A DNA stretch of 64,000 bases, from NCBI GenBank assembly GCA_027605045.1, contig JAQFWX010000047.1, positions 62,001 through 126,000 of the forward strand, read 5' to 3'. The notes beneath the pieces were generated by a model, which saw only the letters and a program-made list of their open reading frames with translations, ran no database searches and was not told where the DNA came from. This DNA is from Phallus indusiatus (lineage: Eukaryota > Basidiomycota > Agaricomycetes > Phallales > Phallaceae). Positions within the stretch are counted from its first letter, which is position 1. Every line of letters begins with the position of its first letter. A program made the translations under genes and the position numbers. This document shows, one piece after another, positions 21,824 through 34,607 of this stretch.

Positions 21824-23389
21824 ATGACCACGATCCCTATAGACATCCTTGTTCACATCATTGAATTTATTGATTATCCCAAGGATCTATTGTCTCTTGC
21901 ACTAACAGCTCGCGCCCTACATGCCATCATCGTTCCTCGACACATTGACTATCGTCGTATTACTTGCGCAGCAGCTTCCAAACACATCTGGAGGCATCTC
22001 TTGGATACTCCTTACGACGCTTGTTCCCGTATCAGATATTTAAACATCTCAAGATCATTTGGCTCGACGGAAATTCCACGGATGTGCAGGCCCGAACACA
22101 AGTTGAATTCAGAACTATTTTGGAGGACAGACAATGGTCTTCTGAACGATGTATCTGATATTCTCATTCAAGCCCTATCCAAAATGGTCAATTTGAAGGT
22201 CCTCAGGTTCGCAACGACGAGGCAAAACGATAGCGTTATCTGTCTTATTTCTGAAGCAATCGGAAAGGCAGGCTGTAGCTTGGAGGAATTAGAAGTTTAT
22301 TTTGGACTTTCAAACACAGCCATTAAGGAGCACTTTAAGAAAGACAAAGTTTCGGGAAATTTGGGGAAGTTCTCGGTAAGCTAACATCAATATGTAACGG
22401 GCAAGCACTTTATCAGTTTTGTAATTCAGTTATTTTATGATCACCTACCCTCCCTTCGGAAATATGTTATTAGAAACGGATATCAATGTGACGGCAGTGT
22501 CGTTTTGCAGATGTTTTTGAACGCGCCTAATCTCACCCACATGAACGTGGATTGGGGTTTCTCCCCCGCATTTCTTTCAGGATACTGGCCAAATCTTCAA
22601 CATCTCCAACTTAGTTCTGTAGACGTTCCTACGGAGAAAGATTATTTGTCCTCTTTACGGATATTTTTCTCCCGTCATTCGAAACTCGTCACTTTATCAA
22701 CCGCGAACATTCTGCTCCCTGGCTGGGCGATTGAATCCGATGATTTCCTTCCAGATCTCAAATCTCTCTACGTCGAATCAGATTTACATCCACCTGCCAT
22801 TACAAATAATATCGGCGCACGCCTCGCGCATCTGACAATGAATACCGCCATGTACAGGTGCCTATTAGAATGTGGAATCATTCTATCTAGTCTAGAAAGT
22901 TGTGCATTTTGCAAGGCCAGTCTCAAGGTGCCGATTCAAGGTCTAGTTGATATGGCTCCCAATATTCAAAAGCTCTACATAACGTTTGAACCCAATTATT
23001 GTCTAGATGCACCAGTGAACTTTAATGAGGTATGTCGTCACAGCGCATTTGAGAGCTATATTAATGTATTTGATCAGATTATAAAGCGTGTCCGGCTCTT
23101 CACCGGCTTCAAGAATCTACGTATTCTCTTAGGAGCTTTTGACTACATATCTGTGGATGGGAATCTCCTATTTGAAGCTTTATACGATTTCCCAAAGCTT
23201 TTATACACCAGAATAAAACTCAAAGACGACAATCTCAAGACATTCCGTCTTGAGCGGGATGATGTCGCCAAAGTGATGAGATATGAGTACGAGGAGGTTG
23301 TACCCAGCGAATGTCATTTCGCTCGGGGCAACCAATTTTCAATCTATAGACATCGGAGTGAGTTAGTCATATTGCTTCGTTTCCTGTAG
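21824..23389 (+). CDS. F-box / LRR-like protein F3
   Basis: Exons 21824-22375, 22430-23029 and 23078-23389 (all phase 0), 487 residues; introns 54 and 48 nt. F-box IPIDILVHIIEFIDYPKDLL at residues 4-23, then HIDYRRI, and the leucine-rich body with NAPNLTHMNV, GYWPNLQHL and FLPDLKSLYV. The second intron is a multiple of three and has no stop in frame, so unspliced mRNA could also be read through. It is arranged head-to-tail behind the F2 pseudogene. Confidence 0.8.
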
Positions 23390-26194
23390 AGCTATTGACT
23401 ACTAACAGATAGGGAAGAGTGGCACTTGTCACGAGGGATGATAGCTCCGTCGAGCCAAAGAAGATACATATAACTATTATCAATCGTCAAATCCTCGGAT
23501 ACGATGTGGGCAATAACTAGACCATTGTCGTTTAAACTTTCGACGTACATTCTCTGCTGATCTTCAAGTTCTTCCGTATTCATTTCGACCGCTCATCCAA
23601 ATGACTTGCTGACTGGGGCCGGTTTGTTCGGAGTTACTGCTACTACTACTCGTGTCTAACTGTATCCCGCAACTCATGAATCCATGATTTCAAACGATTT
23701 GATCTAACTTCTGTCAATTCCCCGAGTTCTGATTTCATTCGTGCAGCTGTCGTCTGATCGTTCTTGCTTATCGCTGATTATATTCTTCGCGTGTCTGTGT
23801 ATGTTATGTTGTACAAGTTTTCTCAGAAATCAAACCAACGTGAACATATCTCGGCTCGGCCCCTTATACCAGTAAAGAACTTATCAAAGGGACGCGTCGT
23901 CGCGCTAGCCAGGTGTTTGCACCGGGACGGTATCCGAGAAGAGGCCGAGAACACTTCACAAGTAGACCTAACGCAACATTTTTCCCATATCCCGTTGGCC
24001 CAGCGTGTTCTGGTTGTCCAGCATAATCGATAGTCCCGCCGCAAGGCCTTCGATGTCACTTGTACTTACGACACTGATCTCTCCTTGTCCGTACCCATCA
24101 CACATCTCAATAACATCAATGTCTCGCGATCGAGTGAATAAACAGAAATTCCTAAGAATGTCCATGAAAGATTACAAGCGGATGCAGCTAACGCTTGTGA
24201 TATATATGTCTCCAAATGTGAACAAAATTTGAAGAGGAAAAGAAGGTCGGAAAAGACGTGGAGCGGAATTTAAGATATTCTAGTAGGAGCTAATTCATTG
24301 AATACATCTAGTTTATGAAGCAAATCTTTTTTTTTTGCTGTCGCGAATTCTTTTTCAGTCAGGCCGCTACGACACTGCTTCTAAGAAGTTGGCGTTTGAA
24401 AGATAGCCCAGTTGATTAGTAGGTAGTGGGTAGTGGCGGTGTCAGCCTCCAGCGATGGAAGTATGAAGAATGTTGAGTAGGACAGCGAGCCTATGAAGTT
24501 TTTTTTAAAAAGTCGTAGTACGTCCCTTGACAATGTATCTTGTTGTCTAGCGTTAATTTCATGAGTTGGCTGGACCCACGCTGGACCTTGCAGAAGTGCC
24601 ACGGCTTTCGGCTTCAGCACCAGTATTTACGCGATCAACCTGTTACCTCGAGTGTCTGATAATCGCGTCCCCTCATTGCCTGATAGTGAAGATGGTGCAT
24701 TAAACATTGGCAGGCGTTCCAAACTAAAGCTGATTCCAGGTCAGAAGCCCTGTACTATCTCGCCGTCTTGCATGTCGGCAGGTGCGTTCGCCTGATCTCC
24801 ATTCAACCAGCCATTTCAGGCTCCGGGGCCTGATGCATGATGCCCGGTGAGAACTCGTTATGTTCTCATGGTTCGCTATCTGGCCGTATTGTCCTGTTCT
24901 GGCCGAATCTGGATGAACCAGAATCCCATCCTGGAGGAATGTGCTCCCTTCTGGTCAACACGAGTTGAATTAGATACATAGGTAACATACATGAGTATAC
25001 AAACTGAAGTTCGAAATTTTGTCGAAACTTTTGTGACGTCGAAGTAAACTTTGATTCCGTTCATGCATGGGTCGCCTCTTGGCATTATTTTCTTCATCCA
25101 CACCTTTCCTTCCTACCACCACTATCACCACTACCACCCCAACCGCGCTGTCACTCCTGTTTATTGCGAAATGCATTCTTTATGTTAAGCTAAGTATTCA
25201 TTTGTATTGACAAGACAAACCAAAAAGCTAACGAGCATTATAATCAACACACCGTTACAAGCCACGTTTCATCCCCTCGACAAGGGCAGCAATCCTATGG
25301 AACTGCGCATACACTCATTTTGATCCATGAATCAGGTGCGTATCGTTTTCTATTACTACAAATAAATGAGAAAACTAAGTGTTCGCATCGTTACGTCAAG
25401 ACCTTGGATAGTTGTGGTGTCGCAGCCTTCCGACCCCCGTAATTGCACCAGGCTCAGTGCAACGCTTACGAAGATCTCTTTGTTCATCGAAGGTAATTTG
25501 AATCATATTGTTTTACCCTCCATTGGCTGACGGTCACGATATCCATTAAGGGTACGGAACTGTGGGCTACACAACATGCGTGATAATTCTGGTATGTGCT
25601 TTTTTCCTTCTCAGCAGCTCAGAGACCTCTGACCTCTTTTCCTCAGATTCTGAACTCTTTATTCACCTGGACCGACGAAGATGTCAGGCTCAGAACAATG
25701 TGTAGCATCAGTACAATAGATGTAAATAGAACCAATAATAATAATAATTGTGGTGAATATGTAATAGGAATATGAAGCGGGGACAATGTCAACAGACGAA
25801 GTGATCGGTTGACCGAAAGCACCAGAACGGGCACAAATTCAGCAGATTGCTCATCTGGTATTGTATCCACTTTTCGTGCTCCGTCGGGCGACTTCTGTAC
25901 GACAGATCGGACCCTAAGTCACACAATGACAACATAACGAGTTTTCACCGGGCATGATGGCCCGTCTGGCCTTTCGGTTCTCTTCCTTTGCGCCGTGGTC
26001 AACTTTACCTGATATCAGTTGCACGGTCCGACCCAAGTTGACTCCTGATTAAGATTCGCGGCGCTGTTACTCGTGTGAGTTGATTGTGACCTTAATCAAA
26101 ATTGCCTAATTTTGAACCCCAAATAAACGCTTTCCTACTACGTTGAGTTGCAACCCATCTCGCACGCTCTGACGGCTAATCCTCATACTAAAGG
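23390..26194. other. 2.8-kb region without a convincing gene
   Basis: Short minus-strand frames at 23392-23583 (MNTEELEDQQ..., ending SSLSVSSQ) and 23968-24165 (VIEMCDGYGQGEISVVSTS...) have protein-like composition. They could be exons of one unrecognised minus-strand gene, but splice sites that join them are not clear. A hydrophobic frame (25643-25870, minus) is also unsupported. The rest (24600-26190) shows no repeats in common with the flanking modules. Confidence 0.3.
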
Positions 26195-27773
26195 ATGACC
26201 ACGATCCCTATAGACGTTCTTGTCCACATCATCGATTTTATCGACCGTCCCGCAGACTTGTTGTCTTTTGCTTTGACCGCTCGGACTTTCCATACCATTA
26301 TCATTCCTCGACACATTGATTATCGTCGCATTTCTTATCCTGGGTCTTTCAAACACGTTTGGAAACATCTCTTGGACACTCCCTATGATGCCTGCTCTCG
26401 TATCAGATATCTGAACATCCTATCAGTTAAGGACCAGAGTCGAATAAAAATACCACGAATGTGTCAGGTCGAGCGCGAGTCAGATTCCCCACGAATGCTA
26501 GATAATGACGAACTCCTCATTCAAGCTCTTTCTAAAATGGTCAACTTGAAAGTCTTCAAATTTCAAACCCTTAGTAGAAACGACGAAGAATTTTTCCGTG
26601 TTTCAGAGGCGGTTCAAATAGCGGGTTGTGATTTGGAAGAGTTAGGAGTGTCCTTGAAATGGGTAAACAGGACCATGGAGAAGTGCTTCCGGAACGAAGT
26701 CAAAGTCTCGAAAGAGTCGAAGAAGTTCTCGGTAAGCTTTCATCTAATTGCTAATGAGTAATTGGCTTCTTTTTACTTTGTGTTCAGTTGCTTTATGACT
26801 ACCGGCCCTCCCTTCGAAAATATGTCCTCAAAAGCGGGTTTGGATGTACTAGTGGCAGCCCCTTTTTGCAAATGCTTTTGAATGCGCCTAACCTTACCCA
26901 TATGAACGTGACTCTGACTTTCTTTCGCACGTTTCTTTCAGGTTACTGGCCAAACCTTCAACACCTTAGAATTCGTTTCTACGGACCGGATCCAGCAGAT
27001 GAAGACTACATACCTCGTTTACAAACATTTTTTTACCGCCACTCCAAACTCATCATTCTCTCATCCACCAACGTTCTGCTTCCTGGCTGGGCCGTTGGAT
27101 CCGATGATCTCCTTCCGAATCTCAAGTCTTTTTTCATCGACACCCTCAACTATTCTCGGCCCACCATTACGACTAATATCGCCGCGCGCCTCGTGCATTT
27201 GAGAATGGATAACTTATTCGATTACTTGACGGAACATGGGATTATCCTATCTAATCTTGAAACTTGTGTACTTTCGAATCCCATTTCCAAGCGATCGATT
27301 GAAGATCTTGTTGATATGATTCCCAATGTTCAGAAGCTCTATATAACATTTGGAACAATTATAAAATTTGGAACAATTCGGATCGATCCTAATTCGGAGT
27401 TCACCCCTGACATGGTATGCCACCGCAGCTGGGAAGATTCGTCTCAGTTGTTGGATTTGAAAGTTATACTGATCTATCACATCAGGCTACGGACTGTGTC
27501 TCTTTACTCTCTAGTCTCAAGAAGCTACGCGTGCTTATAGGACCTTTCGAGAAGATATACATGGATAATCTTCCCCCCAGACTGCTCAAAGTTTTTTATG
27601 AATTCCCCAGCCTTCTGTACACCAGGATGCTATTTAAACGTGGATCGGGTCGCAAAGCTTTTCGTCTGGAGCGGGATGATATCACCAAGGTGATGAGATT
27701 ACGACACGAGAAGGTTGTTTTTAGAGAGTGTGATCCTTTCTCTTGGGACAGCATTTATAAGCTGGAATGGTAG
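26195..27773 (+). CDS. F-box / LRR-like protein F4
   Basis: Exons 26195-26731, 26788-27414 and 27486-27773, 483 residues; introns 56 and 71 nt. F-box IPIDVLVHIIDFIDRPADLL, then HIDYRRI, LPRL/LPNLKSF leucine-rich segments, and the C-terminal domain FRLERDDITKVMR that is conserved in all intact paralogues. The second donor (ATG|GTATGC) differs slightly from the GAG|GTATGT of the others. Probable SCF-type adaptor; target unknown. Confidence 0.78.
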
Positions 27774-28742
27774 ATTAACCAGTGAGTTGGTTAAATTACC
27801 TCACTTAACACATGTGCAAGCATTGAGCTAATCTAGTTTGAAGTACGGACAGATCCGATTTCCATGGCCAGCAGACAGCTGAAGTTCAAATGACTCGCTA
27901 GCTCCGACTTGTACTCGCAAATCGTGATTGAAAGAGCCTTGTGAAAGAGGTTTTTAACTGGATTAATACTCTCGCTGACTCAATGTCTATGCTCTACAAA
28001 TTTCAATTTAATACACAGCTCACCATGCTACGGTTCCCGCTGGTCGTCGACCACATACATACCTCCTGTCATATCCTTGTACTTTATGCAATACAATTCA
28101 TTCAAAGAACGAACTGGAGCGATGATATCTCATTCCGACCTTTATATTAGTGGGAGACCGCTCGAAGGTTACAATAGTCATAAGGCAAGGCAAGTGCAGA
28201 TTATGTACAATGCAGAGACACTCCTCTAGAGATAGCGTGCGAAGCTGGGAACATTTCACAAAGACATCTCGTGTTCTCCGTCGTAAAATCTCTGGGAAGT
28301 TTCGTGTCAGCAGGCCCGTCAATACATGGTTCGTCGGGCCACATGTCACTCCCTGGAGCAACGTCTGTTCCTGTGCGTAGCTAAACGCACCAAATCTGCC
28401 GAATGGCAAGGGGTTGAGGACCCTTTTTTCAGACTGACCAAACTCGAGTCATTTTTCACCGGCTTTATTATCCATAAAGGCCAATTCTTACATGCGATAG
28501 CAAAGCTGTGGCAAAGGCTACTATCATGTCATCCCTGAGCTTTGTCGAAGAGTGTTCGCGCACTATGTGTTTCGTGATTAAGCGTCCTTCGCGCCATTTG
28601 CCACTTGAACGGGATTCCAGATATTCAATCGCATATCTCACGGTAAGCTTTCATTTATTTATAATGCTTCTATAGAAATCGACTGCACACCTACTGTATG
28701 AGATGAGATGGTCATGAGATACGAGGAAACGGGGCATGAACC
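27774..28742. other. Intergenic with dispersed repeat R, copy 3
   Basis: About 28470-28745 is repeat R. The upstream part (27780-28460) has no recognisable gene. Confidence 0.4.
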
Positions 28743-29067
28743 TGGAAAATTGAACCTCATCCTGGCTCTTCTTTTAGATTTCGGGGCAAGAGAAGAAGTC
28801 GGTGCAGGTAGAAGGGGGATTTGAAACTGGTTTAGGTTAATTTGGTGTTTCGTGGGTTATTGAGAAGAATGCGGGGGTGCAGGGAGGGGAGGTGATGAGT
28901 GTTAGTATTGATTTGCCTGTTGGGACGAGTGGTATACTGTTGTTTTGCCGGGGAGATTTAATGGGAGGATTGTTGTTGATGAAAAGGAAAGCAATGTGAA
29001 TGCGAATGCCACTGGTGGTGTTGAGATCAGTGAAGGGAAGCATGTGGTTGTGGGATATGCGGTTTGA
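28743..29067 (+). pseudogene. GH78-like C-terminal fragment, copy 3 (frameshifted)
   Basis: Same sequence as 15389-15713 with its own indels (for example an extra TA near 28933). Stops interrupt the frame (TTAA near 28839). Confidence 0.4.
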
Positions 29068-30190
29068 GTGCGTGTTTTGATATTTTGTTTTTGGTTTTGT
29101 TTGTTGTATCTGATTTGAACTTTTTCCCGAGCGCGATGTGAGCGCATATATGTACGCAAACTTTTGGAAAGTGGATCCTCGCACGATGCCAGCTAATCTA
29201 ATAATATTAACCAGTAGTATGATCTTTCTGAGCTCCAGTATTCCTATCAAGACTTGGCGCCGACCTCTGGAGGGCTATGCAGAAGTATGTAGATCAGTGA
29301 TCATCAATCAGCGATGCCATTTGATTTACTCATGCATACTGACAGATGGCCGCAACTATTCATTTATTATTTCATTTATATAACGACTGCCGGCCGATCA
29401 TAGTAAATGTTTTGTCTACTAGTTGTATGTATTAGTTCAACTTCGAGCGGAAATTCTCACTGCATGTGTATTTATAGAACACACTCCCGGTTCCCCTATG
29501 AACACATGAACACGTAAATGCACGGGTACATGGCAACTTGAAGCTTAACTTAGGGCCACACACGCACGAGTATCAGCGTCAGCTTTCTTTTCTAACCGTA
29601 TTTAAGATATTTTGGCTGACCTGTTTCTAAAGAATTTCATTCACGGAGTTCAAGAGGTTTTAGTAGCAACAAACCGCTGCGATCACTGACTTCTTTTGCC
29701 TACATACATCAAACTCTCTCATTCGTCTCCTCACCTAGGTTGATGTATCAAAGCAAAAAATATCCATACGACCGAACAGCCTTCTTTCTCCAGTTTTAGG
29801 ATTTCTCACCAGCCACTTAGGTCGGTAGGTACCATATCAATACATATTTAGCTCTTGTTTATATGAACCAACCGGGTTTTTTCTGACTCAGACTCAACTG
29901 AGATCTTATCTCTTCAACGTTAGGGCTGTAAGAGCCGCAAACATGGCAACCTTGATCCAATCCGATTATGATCTTTAATTGTTAATATTCAGGCACTGGA
30001 ATGTTCCCCCACCATCTCACCTCTCTCTTTGCGACTGTTAAATAGTCTATCATGGTTGATTAATAGTTGACATGTTTTCAGTCCTCGATATCATTTTAAT
30101 TAGCCAGACGTATAGAGTAAGTTTTCTCCCTGCTCTGAAAACATCTTCTTTTGACATTCTCGCGTGTCATTTCGGTCTCGTAGTACTGCA
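29068..30190. other. Intergenic, shared with 15714-16816
   Basis: Close repeat of the upstream region of DUF6533-like copy 2. No gene supported. Confidence 0.4.
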
Positions 30191-32213
30191 ATGGTGTGTA
30201 GGTTCAATGCCATTTTACTTCTACTAGTTGCTAACGTCCGAGAAAAGTTGCAAGTTTTGCTATAGCTGTAAGTTATCTCAGATCCCAGTTCAATTCCATT
30301 CCATTCCTTCTAATCACGACGCAGGTTACAGACTACTTTATATGTCTTCCCCAGGAAGTCGAGCTCATCTGGCCTACACGATGGAGTGCAGGAAAAATTT
30401 TGTACATCTTAACCCGATACTCAGCGTTCACAGATAGCGTCTTAAATTTATATCGTACGTAAATCAATGTTGAGGTACCTTAACTACGATGTCTGATCAT
30501 TTGTATATATTACTTTACGACTAGTCGCCTCCCCGAATCACTCGACTTCAAGCTGTCAGCGTATTTTCACAGCATCGGCATGTATATATGCTCGCTTATT
30601 AGTACATTGACACTCTCAGACTCACTGCATTTTATAAAGGGCTTGTCATCTTCGGAATGTTCTTTTCAGAAAGTAACATCATTCCTTTCCTTTGATACAG
30701 TACCAACAGCTCATATATGTATTTCCCGATTTGAAGCTGTTCTAGTCTTCCGAACGTGGGCTGTCTGGGAACGAAACCTCAAGTTATTTATCATTCTACT
30801 TATCATTCTACTTTCGGGTGTCATTGTCTCTCTCGTATTCGCGCGCATCAGTCTGGCGCGTGTTGCATGTATGTGCTGTATTATCCTCAAGCTGGGCCTT
30901 TCTTTTTCAGGCACTGTCTCACAATGCTGATCTCTCCTTTCAACAGTCGGTACAACAGCAGAAGGTTACCCACCCGGATGCTGGCTCGTCTCATTTGTAA
31001 ATCCGATAATTATAATAGGTTATATCGTTATTCTTTCTTTTGAAACCAGTAAGCTTGAGCATTCTTGTCGAAAAGTCCTTTTTAAATCTTACAATAACAA
31101 CCCTTTTCAAATAGCTATTCTTGTGCTCACTCTTTACAAATGCCGACAAGCTAGTGCGTTGTTATCCCTAGTATTATATCTTTTCTAGAACGAGACTAAC
31201 CCTCCTATTTTTCTAAAATTAGTTATAACGAGAAGATCAAAGTTACTTGTAACATTGCATAGAGACGGTAATTTACCAACCAAAAGTCAACTTCCCAGTA
31301 ATACTGACAATTGGTCGTATCCAGCTATTTTGTATTGCTTTTTTATCGCTGGTATGAAACACTGCTCTATACGTTATTAACGAGCATGGATCTCATTTTT
31401 CCCCCTCCAAATCAAGTTTGGTCGCTCGCTAACATCATCAATCAAGTCATACCAGTGCGTTTTACTAATAGTTTTACCATAAACTCTATACCTAACTTTT
31501 TGACAGTCAGCAAATGCACCCTCATTCGAAGAGCAAGTCCCTCCTCTCCTTTTCACTTGTTGTGGCACCTCATCTAATCAACCTCCTTTTTTTATAGATT
31601 GCAGCGCGTTATTCATTCAGTGTTGACCGCTCGAATTCTGCTCAACCTCCGACAAGCCGTCCACGCGAGCCTCGAAGCAAAACTGTCGTCACAGAGTACG
31701 TTATCGTTATCTTGGGAACCCAGTGCCGTTGCTGGTATCAACGCCAACAGTGCAAACCATGATCAAGAAAGAACCCAAGGGGGAGACGGTGCATCATCAT
31801 CAGTGATACAGGAAAGAAACTCAACCCAATTCAACAAAAAACGAAACGCGACGTCAGAATCAAGGTCAAAATCAAGGTTGACGTTCATCCGGAGATACCA
31901 ATGGAACGTCACTGGCACATCAAGCGGAAGCGGATCAGGATCAAATTCATCTCAACTTGCTGGTAATACGAGTATTATTAGCAATGGTCTGGTTAGAAGA
32001 TATTTAAGCATGGTTTTGGATTTGGATGAAGAGAGTTGGGCGCACGATGAGGAGAGTGCGAGGTGGACTGAGAATGAGGATCCGGAGTTGTCCATCGAGA
32101 CGACGGCCCCGCCGCCCCCGAACGGGAGTGAAGGGAGTTTGGGTGAGGGCCCGAATGGGAGCGGAAGGGGTAGTGGGAATCGGGCAACAGAGGTTGATGT
32201 TCAGATTGTGTAG
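30191..32213 (+). CDS. DUF6533-like multi-pass membrane protein, copy 3
   Basis: Exon series as in the other copies: DYFICLPQEVELIWPTRW (about 30326-30455), VLVFRTWAVWERN (about 30720-30860), GYPPGCWLVSFVNP plus hydrophobic IIIIGYIVILSF (about 30950-31050), AILVLTLYKCRQA (about 31115-31160) and the last exon from about 31600 (LQRVIHSVLTARILLNLRQAV), followed by an extended Ser/Gly/Pro/Glu tail ending in TEVDVQIV. The start is by analogy with the other copies. Adjacent to the intact hydrolase gene. Function unknown. Confidence 0.65.
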
Positions 32214-33000
32214 TGTACGTTTTGGATTCTGGCTTGGAATTTGTGTGATTGAACTGTATATTAGTATGTACATGGACACATATCATTATTTTTATTACTA
32301 GAATCAGCGCGGTACAATTTCGCGAGAATAACTTGAGTGACAGTTATTGCTTTTTGCTGTTTTTCTCGTATCTGTTCTTCTTTGAGATCTTTGGGGACAA
32401 TAAATAATTGAATAAATGATTGCTTAAATCGACGCAATGGAAATGAATGACTTCGAAATACGAGAAGCCAAGTTGAGGTTTGGTGCCAACTCGTACTGGA
32501 ACTTTGCGTGGAGAGTTTCAATAAAAAAAGGATGCCGCTTAGCGGCTCGGCAAGCGCCTCAGCTTACTACCAACAGATTCCGGAATCCGCCGCCATGACT
32601 CTCACCAACATCACTATCTTCCTGGCTTGAATTTGAATTAGACCCGTCTTTCTTTCTTTTTTTGGAAGGAACTCCTCTACATATTATCTGCGTGTACGAC
32701 ACCATCACTATAGACCCAGACATTGGTATAAGAGATTCGAAAACGGAACTGCATCATCGAATGGGCGATGATGGTGTTGATATTCGTTCTTTGCTAGACC
32801 TAAATTTGTTAACGTTACTGAGGTTACACACCTCCCGAGCCACATGTATCACTGAAAAAACTCCAAATGAGCCGAAACTTACATGCTCTCACATTGCACA
32901 AAACACTCATAGTACATCTGTCCCAGATCCAAAAGCACTTCATGGGTTTGCATGAAGATACCTCACTGACCAGTGACGATAGTGCCTGAAGCACTGTCTG
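32214..33000. other. DUF6533 3' flank plus decayed copy of the 19063-19617 ORF
   Basis: 32214-32500 repeats the flank. 32440-32990 aligns with 19050-19617 (EGTP..IICVYDTIT block) but is broken by several indels, including one near 32500. Confidence 0.4.
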
Positions 33001-33257
33001 TCGAATAGTGATGGAAGAGATAACTTATGATGGGGCAATAAATATCTCTCCACGTCTTGCCGGCACACCCGGGCCTTCGTGTGTTCGTTTTTACTCAAAT
33101 ACGTTTCACGTTACGTGCATTCTCATCGGACGCAGTTACTTTAGCTCGTCCTTATGGTATGTATATTTAATGTGAACTAACATAATCGAGAGATAACGCA
33201 ATTGATTCGGTCACAAACCGATAAAAAAGCTCATTCTGGATTTAGTTGCTAGCTGCT

Positions 33258-34607
33258 TTATAATTTGGCCAAACGCTCTTCTCGCGCATTCATAACCAAG
33301 AGTGTTTGAGCTACTTTCTCTGCAAGCATTTTAGGCGCAAGCTGGGGAAGCTTTTGCAACCAATAATGAATTGTAATCTGAGTAGGATTTCGAAAAGCAC
33401 ACACACGTACCATATGCCCCCCTGTCAGCCAAGTGACACTACCATGAGGAGTTCTTTTCACGGACTCCACTTGTAAGGGTTTCATAACTCTAAATGTTTT
33501 GTCGTCTTTTGCCAAGAAGAGATGGATTGGTATTTTACCCTCCCGACATATGTCCACAAAAATATGTATAGGGGGTCCTGTAAAATTATCGGGTTTCGAA
33601 TAGAACGCCTGATCATATATGCAGCGTGAATATACCTGGAATGATTTAAACCAAAGAAAGAATTAGACCTGTTCCTGGCTCTTCGAGCATGCTAAAGTGA
33701 CTCTTCCATCACTGTCAGTCTCACGTAATCCACACCTCTAGCATAATTGTCATTATAAAGATACATTTCTTTATTGCAATTGTCAACAATACTACTCACA
33801 ACGAACAATTCCACGAGTTTCGGGTCCCATTGCGTGTAAGCGGGATGGTTCAAAAGCTCCTGGCGAGCGACGGCTCTACTGGGCCAACTGTCCTTCTTCT
33901 TCTTCGCCAACCGAAAAAAAAAGATACGGGGTGCGGTCGAAAGGTCTTCGCTTAAAGGGATAGCCGGATCGAGAAGGATCAATGCACGAAAAGCCAAGGG
34001 TGGTTTCATTTGGTGTAACAACATCCTACATAGTAGTATGTCGCGTCAAACACATGCATATCCATGCCATTTATACTGACAAACTTAATGCACCGGCAGA
34101 ATGTCCTATCCCAATTAATTTCCTTGAACGGAATTCGACTCTGTGGCTGTCGCTACATAGAAACGAATAAACCGCTCTGGCATACTCGAAAGGAGACCCT
34201 GTAAAATATAATCACCCCCATTATCTCATAAGCTGGACAGATTTAATCCAGAATAACCATACAATGAGACTTGTATTCGTCAGACGAGAGGAGTGCCTGG
34301 TTGAGAGATGAACTTCTTCCGCAATTTGGATTATCTGGAGAAGGATAACATCGATCTGAACCAGTTTTGAACACCGATTGAAGTCAAGGAGCGTACCGAT
34401 ACACCAGACATCTCTAATGGACGAAGCCTGCGTATCATTGAGAAGAGCCAATACAAACGAGTCGAAAGTTTCTTTGTGTAGGCTCATTGCATGGAGTAGA
34501 ATAAGTGTGTAGCCATTAACCATCGATTGACCTGGAGTATACTGTAGAGCTTCGACGTGAAAAGGACAATGGATAGAAGGGCCGACGGCGACATAACGTT
34601 TCTGCAT
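33258..34607 (-). CDS. Alpha/beta-hydrolase fold protein with peroxisomal signal
   Basis: Seven exons restore one 331-codon frame: 34607-34397, 34334-34263, 34198-34081, 34025-33800, 33719-33669, 33635-33411, 33350-33258. Order of motifs: YTLILLHAMSLHKETF (oxyanion strand), IRDVWCI-DNPNCGRSS, the nucleophile elbow GHSAG (about residues 126-130), FRALILLDPAI, a lid region rich in Lys, and the catalytic His in GGHM (about residue 300). The C-terminus ends AKL, a PTS1-type peroxisomal import signal. The family includes fungal Lpx1-like peroxisomal lipases/hydrolases; the substrate cannot be read from sequence. The fourth acceptor (33720-33721) is the least certain junction. This is the only clear single-copy gene between duplicated modules. 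Confidence 0.82.
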
